Origin: Dyadobacter sp.
GTDB taxonomy: Bacteria > Bacteroidota > Bacteroidia > Cytophagales > Spirosomataceae
Direction of reading: 5' to 3'
NCBI RefSeq assembly: GCF_017744695.1
Contig: NZ_JAGIAS010000006.1
Coordinates: 399,506 to 463,505, forward strand
DNA: 64,000 bases
Shown one piece after another: positions 17,538 through 26,476 of this stretch. Position numbers and translations under genes: made by a program. A model generated the notes under the pieces. That model was not told the origin of the DNA and ran no database searches. It saw nothing but the letters and a program-made list of their open reading frames with translations. The stretch's first letter is position 1. Every line of letters starts with the position of its first letter.

Positions 17538-20500
17538 ATGTTCCACACAGAATTGAAGACGAGGATAGCTATTACAGCAATATTGTTTTTGCAATGTTTT
17601 AAAGTATTAGCTCAATGGGGGGCGCCATATGCCAACAGTTGGATTCCTTACAATAAACCGTTTGTCAAAGTAACGATAGCGCAGAAGGGGGTTTATAAAA
17701 TCCCCTTCACTTCGCTCCCTGCAGGGTTCTCCACAAATGAGCCGGAAAAACTCCAGTTGTGGCATCGTGGAAAGCAGATCGCTCTCCTAAGCGCCTCCAA
17801 AAGTGAAATATCGTTCTACGCAGTGCCTAACGACGGCCAGACGGATTCGCTGTTTTACCGGCCCATGAGTGCGCGTAAGAACCCATATTTCAGTTTTTAT
17901 TCCGACCAGAGCTCATATTTTCTGATCAATGGCGATACGGCCGGCTTGCGTGCCGAAACGCAGAATGTAGGCAACGACCCTGCATCAACACTGCTGACGG
18001 AAGCAACAGCAGCGGCGGCGAATGTCTTCTTACAGGAATATTCGTTAAGTACTGAGTTCCCGATTCGCCCCAACTTCTTCAACAGTTTCTTCGAGCTCTC
18101 GGCAAGCAAGACCGGTAAAGTACAGCTTGGCCAGAAACAGGTGCCATATGCATTTACGCTTACCAGCCTTGGTAAGGAAGGTGCTGAAAAAGCAACATTG
18201 AAGTTGCTTGTGCACGGGCGTAGCAACAACTCCAGGAATATTGAGATTTACATCGGAAAAACCGATCAATCGTTGAGACTGGTACAAACCGTAAGCAATG
18301 CGGGATTTGCTGGCACAGAAACTTCTTTCGAATTGAAAGCCGGGGACGTTGGTGCTGATGGAAAAGGAGTTTTGGCTTTGAAATCGGTTAGCGCAGACGC
18401 GCTTGACCGGTTCTCTCCAGCTTACTTCACTATTTCCTATGCACGTGATCTGGATATGGCAGGACTGAAAACGCTCCAATTTGCGGTTCCTGCAACGACT
18501 TCCAAAACCTCTCGTATTGGTTTAAAAAATGGAGCAGTCGGTGCGCGAATTCTGGACATTACGAACGAGGATAAACCGGTCATTATTTCAGGAAACCTGA
18601 CCGATTTCACTTTTAACCGTCAGGCAGGTAAGGTAGCTAATCTGCTCGTTACCTCCGACGTTACCACGGTAGCAGCAGCTAATATCAGCTCTGGGAAGTT
18701 TACCAAAATTGATCTCGCTGCCGCAAATTACGTCATCATCACAAGCGAAAACCTGCTAGACGGAGCCAAGCTATATGCCGATTATCGGGCCAGCGCCGCC
18801 GGAGGCAATTACAAGACGCTGGTAGTAAGCATTAAAGATATTTACAATCAGTTCAACTATGGTGAGCCCAGCCCGGTTGGTATCCGTAGATTCGTGGACT
18901 TCATGCTTACACAGGGAAACAGAGATAAGCAACTTTTACTTATTGGCAAGTCGATTACCCACAACGAAAGAATGAAGCGCGAGCTTCCGGATGAGGTTCC
19001 GACAGTTGGGTACCCTGGCTCCGATGTGTTGCTCGTAGAAGGACTTGGCGGCACACCGGCTAATGTTCCAAGTGTGCCAATAGGCAGAATTCCGGCTGTT
19101 ACCAATGATAATATCAAGGACTATCTTCAGAAAGTGAAAGATTATGAGTCCAATGCATTTGGTGATTTAGGATGGAGGAAGAAAATTCTGCATTTGAATG
19201 GAGGTAAGTCAATTTCGGAGATTACCCAACTTAAGAACATGCTGGGAAATCTGGTGCCGGTTGTGAAGAATGGCCAGGTTGGCGGGCAAGTTACCGCATT
19301 TGTCAAGCAGCAGGGAATTATTGAGGTTGAGAAGGTAAATATAACTCCCGAAGTTAACGCCGGTGTTGGCTTGATTACCTATTTCGGGCACGGTTCAACA
19401 ACAGTTACCGACCTTGACATGGGTTATGCTACCGACGAAGCCAGAGCGTACAACAATGCATTGAGATATCCGATGATGTATTTCAATGGCTGTGGTGTAG
19501 GGAATATTTTCAGCGGCAGGTTTAACCCGGTAGCTAACACAAGTGACCGGTACTCGCTGTCGATGGACTGGTTATTGGCGGCAAGGCGGGGAGCGATCGT
19601 CGTGGTGGCCAACTCGTTTGAGAGTTTTGTAAGTCCTTCCGAAGATTACCTTAGCCAGTTGTATCAGGACCTGTTTAATAACCCGGAGATGGTCAATCAA
19701 ACAATTGGAAAAATTCAGGTGGCCGTCGCCAAAAAAATAGCCAACGAGGACAAGGGAGTATATGCTACTGCTAACATTCACCAATCGCTGCTGCAAGGCG
19801 ATCCGGCGCTTAGATTGATTACGATAGATAAGCCCGACTATGCAATTGATCCGGAGGAAGGTATTTCAATACATTCAGAATTCGGGGATAAAACAATCGG
19901 GAATTCCGCCAATTTGAAGTTGCGAGCCATTCTGTCTAACAAAGGCAGGTTCCTGAAAGGAAGTAATGTCCCTGTGGAGATTTCGTATCGTTACAAGGAA
20001 GGTAATGTTACCAAAACGGAGTCAGTTCAGGCTTTTGGCTATTCCGATACGGTTGAAGTGACTTTTGCGAATGACAAAATTCTCCAGAGCGTTCAGGTAG
20101 TAATCGATCCGAAGATCACATTGTCGGAGATGACTCGTAAAAACAATGTTGCAGAATTGCTTATAGACTGGGACCATGCAAAAGATGAGAAAGTATATCC
20201 TGCGACCGCAATCAAAGACATTGTTCCGCCAGTGTTGAGTGTAAATTTCAACGGCAGGCAGCTGGAAAATAACGAGGTGATCAGGCCTAATCCGAGAATT
20301 ACGGTCAATCTCGAAGACGACAGACTGATTATAGCTGATACCAGCCTGATAGAAGTGTTTTTGAAAGCTTGTCAGGATGAAAGCTGCAAGTTCAAAAAGC
20401 TCTATTTCTCGGATCGTAACCTGACTATCAACTCTGTAAGTAGTCATGCAATTCGCTTAAATTATGTATCGACAGAGTTGGTCGCAGGCAAATACGAGCT

Positions 20501-20876
20501 GTTGGTTAATGGAAGGGATGCGTCGGGGAATGCAACTGCTCAGCCGTATCAACTGTTCTTCGAAATTAGTGACAGCAATATTGCGGGCGTAGAAGTTGTA
20601 GCCAGCCCGAACCCAGCATTCTCTTATTTGCGGTTTGAAGCCAGAATGGGAAGCTTTGGAACGGAAAGGGCGTCGATAAAATCCCTTCTTTTTGATAGGA
20701 ATGGAAATCAGGTTTTTGAAAAAGTGATCGATATCGATGTTACCGAGAAGTTCACTTGGTATATGCCGGTTGATTCTCTCAGTTCAGGCCTGTATGTTTA
20801 TAAGGTTAAAATTACCCCGAAAAACGGTTTCGGTGGCGAGCTTGAGAAGACAGGACGAGTGGTCATTATCCGATAG
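17538..20876 (+). CDS. C25 (gingipain/PorU-type) cysteine peptidase, copy 2
   Basis: This 1112-aa paralogue of the preceding gene has its signal peptide at the N-terminus (IAITAILFLQCFKVLAQ) and the same beta-rich N-terminal half (about 180-400). Catalytic His618 (ITYFGHGSTTVTDLD) and Cys652 (MMYFNGCGVGNIF) keep the 34-residue spacing of copy 1. The C-terminal third is different: two Ig-like/CARDB-type modules (SIHSEFGDKTIGNSANLKLRA; IVPPVLSVNFNGRQLENNE) and then a sorting-type domain (VVASPNPAFSYLRF...SLSSGLYVYKVKI). The longer C-terminus is closer to PorU-like proteins, so this copy could be the sortase and copy 1 a cargo or accessory protease; the sequence does not settle this. Confidence 0.8.
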   Translation: MFHTELKTRIAITAILFLQCFKVLAQWGAPYANSWIPYNKPFVKVTIAQKGVYKIPFTSLPAGFSTNEPEKLQLWHRGKQIALLSASKSEISFYAVPNDGQTDSLFYRPMSARKNPYFSFYSDQSSYFLINGDTAGLRAETQNVGNDPASTLLTEATAAAANVFLQEYSLSTEFPIRPNFFNSFFELSASKTGKVQLGQKQVPYAFTLTSLGKEGAEKATLKLLVHGRSNNSRNIEIYIGKTDQSLRLVQTVSNAGFAGTETSFELKAGDVGADGKGVLALKSVSADALDRFSPAYFTISYARDLDMAGLKTLQFAVPATTSKTSRIGLKNGAVGARILDITNEDKPVIISGNLTDFTFNRQAGKVANLLVTSDVTTVAAANISSGKFTKIDLAAANYVIITSENLLDGAKLYADYRASAAGGNYKTLVVSIKDIYNQFNYGEPSPVGIRRFVDFMLTQGNRDKQLLLIGKSITHNERMKRELPDEVPTVGYPGSDVLLVEGLGGTPANVPSVPIGRIPAVTNDNIKDYLQKVKDYESNAFGDLGWRKKILHLNGGKSISEITQLKNMLGNLVPVVKNGQVGGQVTAFVKQQGIIEVEKVNITPEVNAGVGLITYFGHGSTTVTDLDMGYATDEARAYNNALRYPMMYFNGCGVGNIFSGRFNPVANTSDRYSLSMDWLLAARRGAIVVVANSFESFVSPSEDYLSQLYQDLFNNPEMVNQTIGKIQVAVAKKIANEDKGVYATANIHQSLLQGDPALRLITIDKPDYAIDPEEGISIHSEFGDKTIGNSANLKLRAILSNKGRFLKGSNVPVEISYRYKEGNVTKTESVQAFGYSDTVEVTFANDKILQSVQVVIDPKITLSEMTRKNNVAELLIDWDHAKDEKVYPATAIKDIVPPVLSVNFNGRQLENNEVIRPNPRITVNLEDDRLIIADTSLIEVFLKACQDESCKFKKLYFSDRNLTINSVSSHAIRLNYVSTELVAGKYELLVNGRDASGNATAQPYQLFFEISDSNIAGVEVVASPNPAFSYLRFEARMGSFGTERASIKSLLFDRNGNQVFEKVIDIDVTEKFTWYMPVDSLSSGLYVYKVKITPKNGFGGELEKTGRVVIIR

Positions 20877-20906
20877 GAACGAGGAGCAAGATAGAAGAAT
20901 ATCGAG

Positions 20907-20933
20907 CCGCTGTCAGCTATTTGCTGGCAGCGG
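20907..20933 (+). terminator. Terminator of the C25 peptidase pair
   Basis: CCGCTGTCAGC (20907-20917) pairs with GCTGGCAGCGG (20923-20933; one T-G wobble) around a 5-nt loop and is followed by TTTATTTG on the + strand. It fills the gap before the convergent lasso cyclase. Confidence 0.75.
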
Positions 20934-20934
20934 T

Positions 20935-22872
20935 TTATTTGTTACCGGATAGCCAGTCCAGCCAGGATGACAATGTAACCACGCGGGTGATGTGGACCCA
21001 AGTCTTAGTTTTATGATCGTACGATACATTGGGGTTGTTCAAAATCCCGACTTCATGCAACAGTTTTTTCCGGTCTATAAAATCCCACAGAAGTTGCGAG
21101 TCCATCACGGACTCCTTGGCCTGATTCCAAAGCCGAGACGTCATGTCTTGTCCGTATTGTGAGGAGAGCGTTGCTTTACTGGCACGGTTATAGACCTCCT
21201 GCGGCAGCAAATCCTTCATGGCTGCTCTAAAATGCTCGCGTCCCCTGCCGTCTCCATACTTTATCAAATCCGGAATGGACATACACAGTTCTAACAGAAC
21301 CTTGTTCTTCATAGGTGATCTGCTACTGATACCGTAGTAGTTATCAAGGTCAAACTGATTTTCAGCAGCCCAGCTTAATGTAGGATTGAAGACATCATCG
21401 AATAGTCCTGCAAATTGTGCTGGATTCAGATCACCTAGTAGTGACCGGGAAATCGAAAATTTAGATGTTGGGTCACTTAATTCAAGAAGTTCATCTTTTC
21501 CCAGGGTCATTTGACCATTGACATTAGGCTTGTTTCGTCGGTTTAACAAACTTGCAAACCCTCGTTTCAGCACGAAGCCATGAGACAGATTGAGGTTTCT
21601 GGCTAGTTCAAAATACGTTCTAGTCAAAGTTAGGGGGGAACGCGAGACCCTGCGAAGTCGATTATAATAGTAAAATTGTTCGACCAGAAAATGCCTCTTT
21701 TCGTAAGAAAATGATTCCCACCCTTCATAAATGGTCGAACTGAAATATGGAACCCGTTTGGCCAACAGCTCTTTCAGAAGTGCCCAATTCTTTGTTTCAA
21801 ACGCGTGCTGAAAGACTTCCATCCCACTTCCAATCACCGAGTCGCCACCGCTTCCGTTGAGTAGTACCTTACTGCCAAGATTCTTTGCATATAAAAGCAT
21901 GGTGGATAAAAGTGCAGGAGACAGCCGGGATGCCAGCGGTTGCGCCGACAGCGATGTTTGCAGCCTTATGAGTCTGAGGTCTTCTTCTGATTGAAAGACT
22001 TCATGGTGTATGGAGCATATTTTTTCAACAACGGCCTGTGCATAGGCAGTTTCGTCAGAATCGGGGTACTTTGATTTGTTGTGTAGCGTATGAATGGTGG
22101 CATGTGGATTAATAAATCTCAGCATAGCGCTGACGGACGAGGAATCTAGACCACCGCTCAAATGTGATGCGAACGGCTGACCTCCGTTATCCAATGAACA
22201 TCTTTCGACGCTTTGGCGGAATACTCTAAACAACGCCTCATTTACTTCGCCGTTTGTTTTGAGTGATTTCCATTTAAATGGATCGAACGAGACGTAACGC
22301 TGAACTTTAACACTAGTGGGGCTTAGCTCAACTATATGGCCCGGCGGCACCGATTTTATGTGTGAATAAAACGTTCCCGAAGATTGAGATAGAATGTGTT
22401 CTCTTCTCAGATCAAGATGCGCCAAAATTCGGAATATATCGAGATCCAGATATTTTTTCCTGACGAGATCAGAAGTGACGATGGATGATAAGTTCGTCGA
22501 AAAATAGGCAAATTTGCCTGGGATGTGTAAGTAATAAAGTGGAACAGAGCTAAATGCATCTCTTGCCAGGAAGGTCGTCAATCTTTCTTCATTGATCCAT
22601 GCACCAACGGACAGAGGTACTCCCGATTCATCCAGGTCTTTTAATCGGGTATAAAAAGAACCGGAAAGTTTAAGTGCCATGTTACTTAAACTTTCCGGTT
22701 CACTAAGTTCTTTCTTTTGAATTCCCAGTATGAAGGAGTAAAAGGAGTTTTCCTTGAATCCTGATTCTACTACTGTCGCATTGGTTCCAATAAGCCTATT
22801 GTCATATTTTCCTTCGAATGCAATTTGATTTTGAATGCTTTCGTCAAAATAGACAATACCTTGAAGTACCAC
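20935..22872 (-). CDS. Lasso peptide cyclase (asparagine-synthetase-like, C protein)
   Basis: The protein has 645 aa, normal for lasso macrolactam synthetases. The first codon is GTG at 22872; an in-frame TGA lies two codons upstream, so this is the furthest start. The N-terminal half is a glutaminase-like domain (LQGIVYFDESIQNQ...AFSSVPLYYLHIPGKFAYFSTN) without the N-terminal catalytic Cys of true AsnB, as in lasso C proteins. The C-terminal half has the ATP pyrophosphatase loop SGGLDSS (239-245) and GSGGDSVIG with Asp344, where AsnB has a GxGxDE motif. In the family the enzyme adenylates a ring Asp/Glu side chain and joins it to the core N-terminus. The precursor lies 32 bp upstream on the same strand. 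No RRE/peptidase (B1/B2) or exporter gene follows, which is unusual. The codon use looks more AT-rich than udk or clpX. Confidence 0.88.
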   Translation of the reverse strand: MVLQGIVYFDESIQNQIAFEGKYDNRLIGTNATVVESGFKENSFYSFILGIQKKELSEPESLSNMALKLSGSFYTRLKDLDESGVPLSVGAWINEERLTTFLARDAFSSVPLYYLHIPGKFAYFSTNLSSIVTSDLVRKKYLDLDIFRILAHLDLRREHILSQSSGTFYSHIKSVPPGHIVELSPTSVKVQRYVSFDPFKWKSLKTNGEVNEALFRVFRQSVERCSLDNGGQPFASHLSGGLDSSSVSAMLRFINPHATIHTLHNKSKYPDSDETAYAQAVVEKICSIHHEVFQSEEDLRLIRLQTSLSAQPLASRLSPALLSTMLLYAKNLGSKVLLNGSGGDSVIGSGMEVFQHAFETKNWALLKELLAKRVPYFSSTIYEGWESFSYEKRHFLVEQFYYYNRLRRVSRSPLTLTRTYFELARNLNLSHGFVLKRGFASLLNRRNKPNVNGQMTLGKDELLELSDPTSKFSISRSLLGDLNPAQFAGLFDDVFNPTLSWAAENQFDLDNYYGISSRSPMKNKVLLELCMSIPDLIKYGDGRGREHFRAAMKDLLPQEVYNRASKATLSSQYGQDMTSRLWNQAKESVMDSQLLWDFIDRKKLLHEVGILNNPNVSYDHKTKTWVHITRVVTLSSWLDWLSGNK

Positions 22873-22904
22873 GTGAAGTCAAAAATTGCCTTCTTACCAG
22901 CTAA

Positions 22905-23060
22905 TCAACCTTCGTTTGAGAAGTCGAAATCAGCAGGGTTTAGATCTTGAAGGCTTCCAAGTTTTCCCTTAGTGAGTTTCCTAACGTCACCATGAAGTAC
23001 CAGGACCGGCTTGCGGTAAGACTTTTTTGTCTGTGTAGAGTGCGATGTCAATGTTTTCAT
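22905..23060 (-). CDS. Lasso peptide precursor (A protein)
   Basis: This 51-aa ORF from ATG 23060 to TGA 22905 matches the lasso leader rule Y-x2-P-x-L-x3-G-x5-T without exception: Tyr15, Pro18, Leu20, Gly24 and Thr30 (YRKPVLVLHGDVRKLT). With Thr at leader position -2, cleavage falls after Lys31 and the core is GKLGSLQDLNPADFDFSNEG (20 aa). Gly1 is the usual ring amine, and position 8 is the only Asp/Glu at positions 7-9, so an eight-residue Gly1-Asp8 macrolactam ring is predicted. Phe14 and Phe16 are candidate steric plugs. It lies 32 bp upstream of the cyclase in the same direction and has its own promoter. Maturation would need a leader peptidase and RRE protein encoded elsewhere. Confidence 0.85.
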   Translation of the reverse strand: MKTLTSHSTQTKKSYRKPVLVLHGDVRKLTKGKLGSLQDLNPADFDFSNEG

Positions 23061-23100
23061 TGTTTATCGGTTAATGAATGATTAATACCAGTATCCGTCG

Positions 23101-23131
23101 TAAATTTAGACAGATAAATTGAATTTGCAAA
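23101..23131 (-). promoter_or_regulatory. Predicted promoter of the lasso A-C pair
   Basis: On the - strand TTTG (complement of 23128-23131), a 19-nt spacer, and TAAATTTA (23108-23101) fit the Bacteroidota TTTG-N19-TAnnTTTG promoter with one mismatch. The implied start lies about 35 nt before the precursor ATG. Confidence 0.55.
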
Positions 23132-23145
23132 CGTTATTGCAAACG
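23125..23145. repeat. Tandem TTGCAAACG repeat over the -33 element (possible operator)
   Basis: TTGCAAACG occurs at 23125-23133 and again at 23137-23145, a 12-bp period. The first copy overlaps the -33 element of the lasso promoter. Such a tandem direct repeat could bind a regulator; none is encoded next to it. Confidence 0.45.
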
Positions 23146-23195
23146 AATATGAAAAAATCAAGTTTTGGCTGACTGAACCGGTTGTCTTCAGTTAA

Positions 23196-23915
23196 TTAAC
23201 GGTTGCCAAATTCGATGATTTTACGCGTTTTGTGACTACCAGACTCAACTTTCCCCGATCCGATGCAATCGTCGTTTTGGCAAAATTCGAAGGCAGTCTC
23301 GTCATCGGAAATGAGGCCCACACCAAGACCGTATTGCTTGATAGTTACATACTTGTTTATGATCGACGTGTCTTTACGCTCAACGACCGTCAGTACATTG
23401 TCGAATGATTGCTCGCCGACTTTAATGGATTTGACGCCCGGCTCATAATAGCATTCCTGCTTGTCGAGGTTATTGTAGCTGTTACCGTTCCATATAGTAC
23501 GTGAGTCAATCGGAAACGTAAGCGACAGAAATGGCTGGTTATCCAGATTGGTCAGCAGCTTGTCAGGATATTTATGAATCGCATATTCCTTCACTTTTTG
23601 CCAGTAGTCTGCGGATGAATTACGGGTCGACCTCGCAATAATATAGGTAACGATCCCAGCCGAGTCGGAAGCGATCCTGTCGACTTCATCTCTTTCCTGC
23701 CACTTGGTTATAACCGGTGCCGACTGCCCGGCCGAATATACTTCCTGATTGACATCGTAGACGACATAGTGTCCGATTTCTAAAGGGTAATATCGGTATG
23801 GATCGATAGGGTCTGCGTCCTTGTCGTCGCATCCGGAAAAAGCAATTGAGGCTATTGCAAGAATAGTAATGTGTTTAGCGAAGGCCCCGCAAATCGTCAG
23901 TAAAGAATTCTTCAT
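23196..23915 (-). CDS. Lipoprotein of unknown function
   Basis: The protein has 239 aa with a lipoprotein signal (ITILAIASIAFSGC, Cys about 29) followed by DDKDADP. The body is beta-rich with YYPLEIGHYVVYDVNQEVYS near the start, a pattern seen in many Bacteroidota lipoproteins. It is not a lasso B protein: no RRE fold and no Cys-His-Asp transglutaminase triad can be seen. It starts 23 bp after udk, so it is probably the last gene of the gcvT-comB-porZ-udk run rather than part of the lasso unit, which starts 135 bp further on with its own promoter. Confidence 0.65.
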   Translation of the reverse strand: MKNSLLTICGAFAKHITILAIASIAFSGCDDKDADPIDPYRYYPLEIGHYVVYDVNQEVYSAGQSAPVITKWQERDEVDRIASDSAGIVTYIIARSTRNSSADYWQKVKEYAIHKYPDKLLTNLDNQPFLSLTFPIDSRTIWNGNSYNNLDKQECYYEPGVKSIKVGEQSFDNVLTVVERKDTSIINKYVTIKQYGLGVGLISDDETAFEFCQNDDCIGSGKVESGSHKTRKIIEFGNR

Positions 23916-23938
23916 TAACTAGATTAAATTTTGATGGA

Positions 23939-24592
23939 CTATGACGAATGTTTGTATTGTTCTTTCAACTTCCCTTTCAAAAACCCTATCAGCACCTGTA
24001 AACCAGTATCAAACCGGGAATTGTTGTTGATGATCATGTCCGCTTCCGCGCGCAGGGGAAGTATAAATTTGTCGTAAGTCGGGGCGACGTGATGTTCCCA
24101 GCGGTACAGGACATCGTCGAGGTCGTAACCCCGCTCGCTATTATCACGAATAATCCGGCGTTTTATTTTAACGTGCTCCTTCGCATCCACAAAAATTTTC
24201 AAATCGATAAGCCGGGCAATTTCGGGAAAATAGAAAACAAAAATCCCTTCAACGATAATGATGGGCTTTGGTTCGAAATGCAGTATCTCGGGTTTGATGA
24301 GCGGATTGTTGAAAGTGTACTCTTTTTGTTGGACAGAACGCCCGGCCCGGAGCACGGCAATATGCTCCGCGAAGAGATGATGGTCTATCGTTTCCGGTAA
24401 GTCGAAATTTTCCACCCCATTTTCGTCCCGAGGGATTTCGTGAATGGGGCGGTAGTAATTGTCCTGCGAGATCCGCGTGACTTCATCCGTACCAAACGCG
24501 TCGATGAGGTTTTTCATAAAATAGGTCTTCCCCGACGCGCTGCCGCCGGTAATTCCTACAATGTAGGGTGCTTTTTCCTGATTCGACATCAT
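23939..24592 (-). CDS. udk: Uridine kinase
   Basis: This 217-aa enzyme has the P-loop GITGGSASGKTYF near residue 14, the uridine-binding SQDNYYRP and NFDLPETIDHHLF segments, IIVEGIFVFYFPE as the Walker B region, and the lid motif KIKRRIIRDNSERGYD. It phosphorylates uridine/cytidine to UMP/CMP in pyrimidine salvage. Translation can start at either of two adjacent ATG codons (24592 or 24589). It lies 48 bp downstream of the porZ-like gene. Confidence 0.92.
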   Translation of the reverse strand: MMSNQEKAPYIVGITGGSASGKTYFMKNLIDAFGTDEVTRISQDNYYRPIHEIPRDENGVENFDLPETIDHHLFAEHIAVLRAGRSVQQKEYTFNNPLIKPEILHFEPKPIIIVEGIFVFYFPEIARLIDLKIFVDAKEHVKIKRRIIRDNSERGYDLDDVLYRWEHHVAPTYDKFILPLRAEADMIINNNSRFDTGLQVLIGFLKGKLKEQYKHSS

Positions 24593-24640
24593 ATAGTCTG
24601 CTGCGTCCGCTAGTCTGAACGCCTGGATTAATTTATGATT

Positions 24641-26467
24641 TTAATTAATAATTGCCAACTTACCGGCTTGATGCTCAGTGCCGTCGGCCGATACGACGAA
24701 CACCATATATATTCCCGCCCGGGCCCGCCGCCCGGTGTAGTCATTCAGGTTCCAGGAGGCAAGTCCCCCTTCCGAACGTGTTTCGAAAACAAGCCTGCCC
24801 GCCAGGTCGGTGATTTTAACGGTCGATTGGCCGGTCAGGCCGCTGATGCCGACATTACCGGAATAGCCAGGTCGGATCGGATTAGGGAAAATGCTGATGC
24901 GGCCAATGTGTTCCGCTGGGGCCTTGGCGTCACTCTGGTAAGAAACCATTCCGGCAGGTGTATCGATGAACAACAAACCGGTTTCGGCTTCAAACCGGAG
25001 CGCGTTGACCGCATCGGAAGGGAGCGGACTATCGGCGGATGTGAATTTCCGGATCAACTCGGTACCATCTGCATTAAAAAGGTAAAGTCCCGTCCGTGTC
25101 CCGATCCATTTCCGGTTGCCCGGTTCAACGGCCAGGGCGGTACATTCTTCATTGTTGAAAAGCCTTCGCTGGCCGTAAATGGGGAGTATCGCATCTACGC
25201 GGGTGGCTTCCAACACGCCATCCGGGACAAAATAGCCAACTCCTTTTGCACCGGCGAACCACACCAATCCGTCCTGGTCCAGTGCGAGGCTATTGACTTT
25301 CGAAGCAGGCAATGTGCCGGTGCCTATCGATGTTGAAAGGACTTTTTTTCGTGAACCATCCGGGTTAGCCACCATAATGCCACCCCCCAGCGTTTCGGGC
25401 AAGCGTGTCCATGACAAGCCATTGAGATCGGTGATTGTCGAATCAAGGCGTGGTGAAACGGTCGTATCCCTCTGCGCAGGTGAAACTTGTTTGAAATCTG
25501 AAAACTGATTGGTGACTAAACCACTTTTCTGATCAGCAATCCATAGTGCCTTTGAGCTTGTACGAACACCTGACAGGATATTTCCCCAGAATGGGCTGGT
25601 AAAAGTCTGAACTGTATAAAGCGAATCTAGTGTGACAACATTATTCCCGGCAGAAATTGTCAGAAAGTCTCCGGTATCGAGGATACGCGTAGCAGGCGCG
25701 CTGGAAGCATAAACGACTTTCCAAGTTCCCTTTTCATATTTACAAATACCTTTTCCCGGAACAGCAGCATGAATTGCTCCGGAAAAGAATGCAATGCCTG
25801 AAACACTGCCGGGACTTGATACCGGTTTCCAATTTCCGAAATACTGCCTGTTCACATCTCCACGCATGGACGTGGCCAGTATGCCTTGCGAGGTTACGAG
25901 ATAAAGTGAATCTCCCGAAAATGTGAGGTCGCTCACGGCTAACTGTGTGCCATTTGAGCCGATGTACCGATAGGTTTCTTCGACCTGCCGAAGTTGGGTG
26001 TTCAAAACGATCACGCCGAAACTGGTGGCCAGATAGGCCAGGTTTTCTCTGAAATCGATACGGCGGACCATTTTATCGGCCGGCAATCCCTGGGTTTCGT
26101 TCAAAAGATCCCAGGTTTCGATCTGGTCGAGCTGGGCTTTTTCATCCAGGTAGGCAAAATCAATTGTACCGTTGCGGTAAGCGAGCATCAGTAGCCTGGC
26201 GTCCGGAAAGAAACCCATTGCGCTGACGCCCGTATGGCTGAGACCGTCAGCTTTAGAGAGTGTTCTGGTTTCTCCGTTTCCCGGATTTATAGAGAAAAGA
26301 CCGTTATAAGAAGCACAGTAAACCAGTGCGCCGGCATCAACAACCTGTCTGGCAGAAAGAAAGTTGAAATGGCTTTGCCATTGGCCCAACGGCAAAGCCT
26401 GTCCGAAAATGCGCGAAGGGCCGAACACGACAGCCAACAAGAAAAACAATATCTTCCCTTTGCGCAT
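24641..26467 (-). CDS. porZ: PorZ-like T9SS attachment-complex protein
   Basis: The protein has 608 aa and a signal peptide (ILFFLLAVVFGPSRIFGQ). It opens with the PorZ-type sequence PLGQWQSHFNFLSARQVVDAGALVYCASYNGLFSINPGNGE, then two-component-regulator-type propeller blades (LSKADGLSHTGVSAMGF; LNSLALDQDGLVWFAGAKGVGYF; CTALAVEPGNRKWIGTRTGLYLF), and ends in a T9SS sorting domain (SIFPNPIRPGYSGNVG...RAGIYMVFVVSADG). In Porphyromonas, PorZ works with PorU, PorV and PorQ to attach cargo to A-LPS. It is shorter than the P. gingivalis protein, so one propeller may be reduced. It starts 9 bp after the Ig-like repeat gene. Confidence 0.8.
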   Translation of the reverse strand: MRKGKILFFLLAVVFGPSRIFGQALPLGQWQSHFNFLSARQVVDAGALVYCASYNGLFSINPGNGETRTLSKADGLSHTGVSAMGFFPDARLLMLAYRNGTIDFAYLDEKAQLDQIETWDLLNETQGLPADKMVRRIDFRENLAYLATSFGVIVLNTQLRQVEETYRYIGSNGTQLAVSDLTFSGDSLYLVTSQGILATSMRGDVNRQYFGNWKPVSSPGSVSGIAFFSGAIHAAVPGKGICKYEKGTWKVVYASSAPATRILDTGDFLTISAGNNVVTLDSLYTVQTFTSPFWGNILSGVRTSSKALWIADQKSGLVTNQFSDFKQVSPAQRDTTVSPRLDSTITDLNGLSWTRLPETLGGGIMVANPDGSRKKVLSTSIGTGTLPASKVNSLALDQDGLVWFAGAKGVGYFVPDGVLEATRVDAILPIYGQRRLFNNEECTALAVEPGNRKWIGTRTGLYLFNADGTELIRKFTSADSPLPSDAVNALRFEAETGLLFIDTPAGMVSYQSDAKAPAEHIGRISIFPNPIRPGYSGNVGISGLTGQSTVKITDLAGRLVFETRSEGGLASWNLNDYTGRRARAGIYMVFVVSADGTEHQAGKLAIIN

Positions 26468-26476
26468 GGCCGTATG

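Noticed and set aside
23196..23915. Candidate lasso B (peptidase) gene
   Set aside because: The protein has a lipobox and no RRE fold or Cys-His-Asp triad; it groups with the upstream udk unit.
24635..25336. 233-aa frame on the + strand
   Set aside because: It is antisense to the porZ-like gene and has no features.
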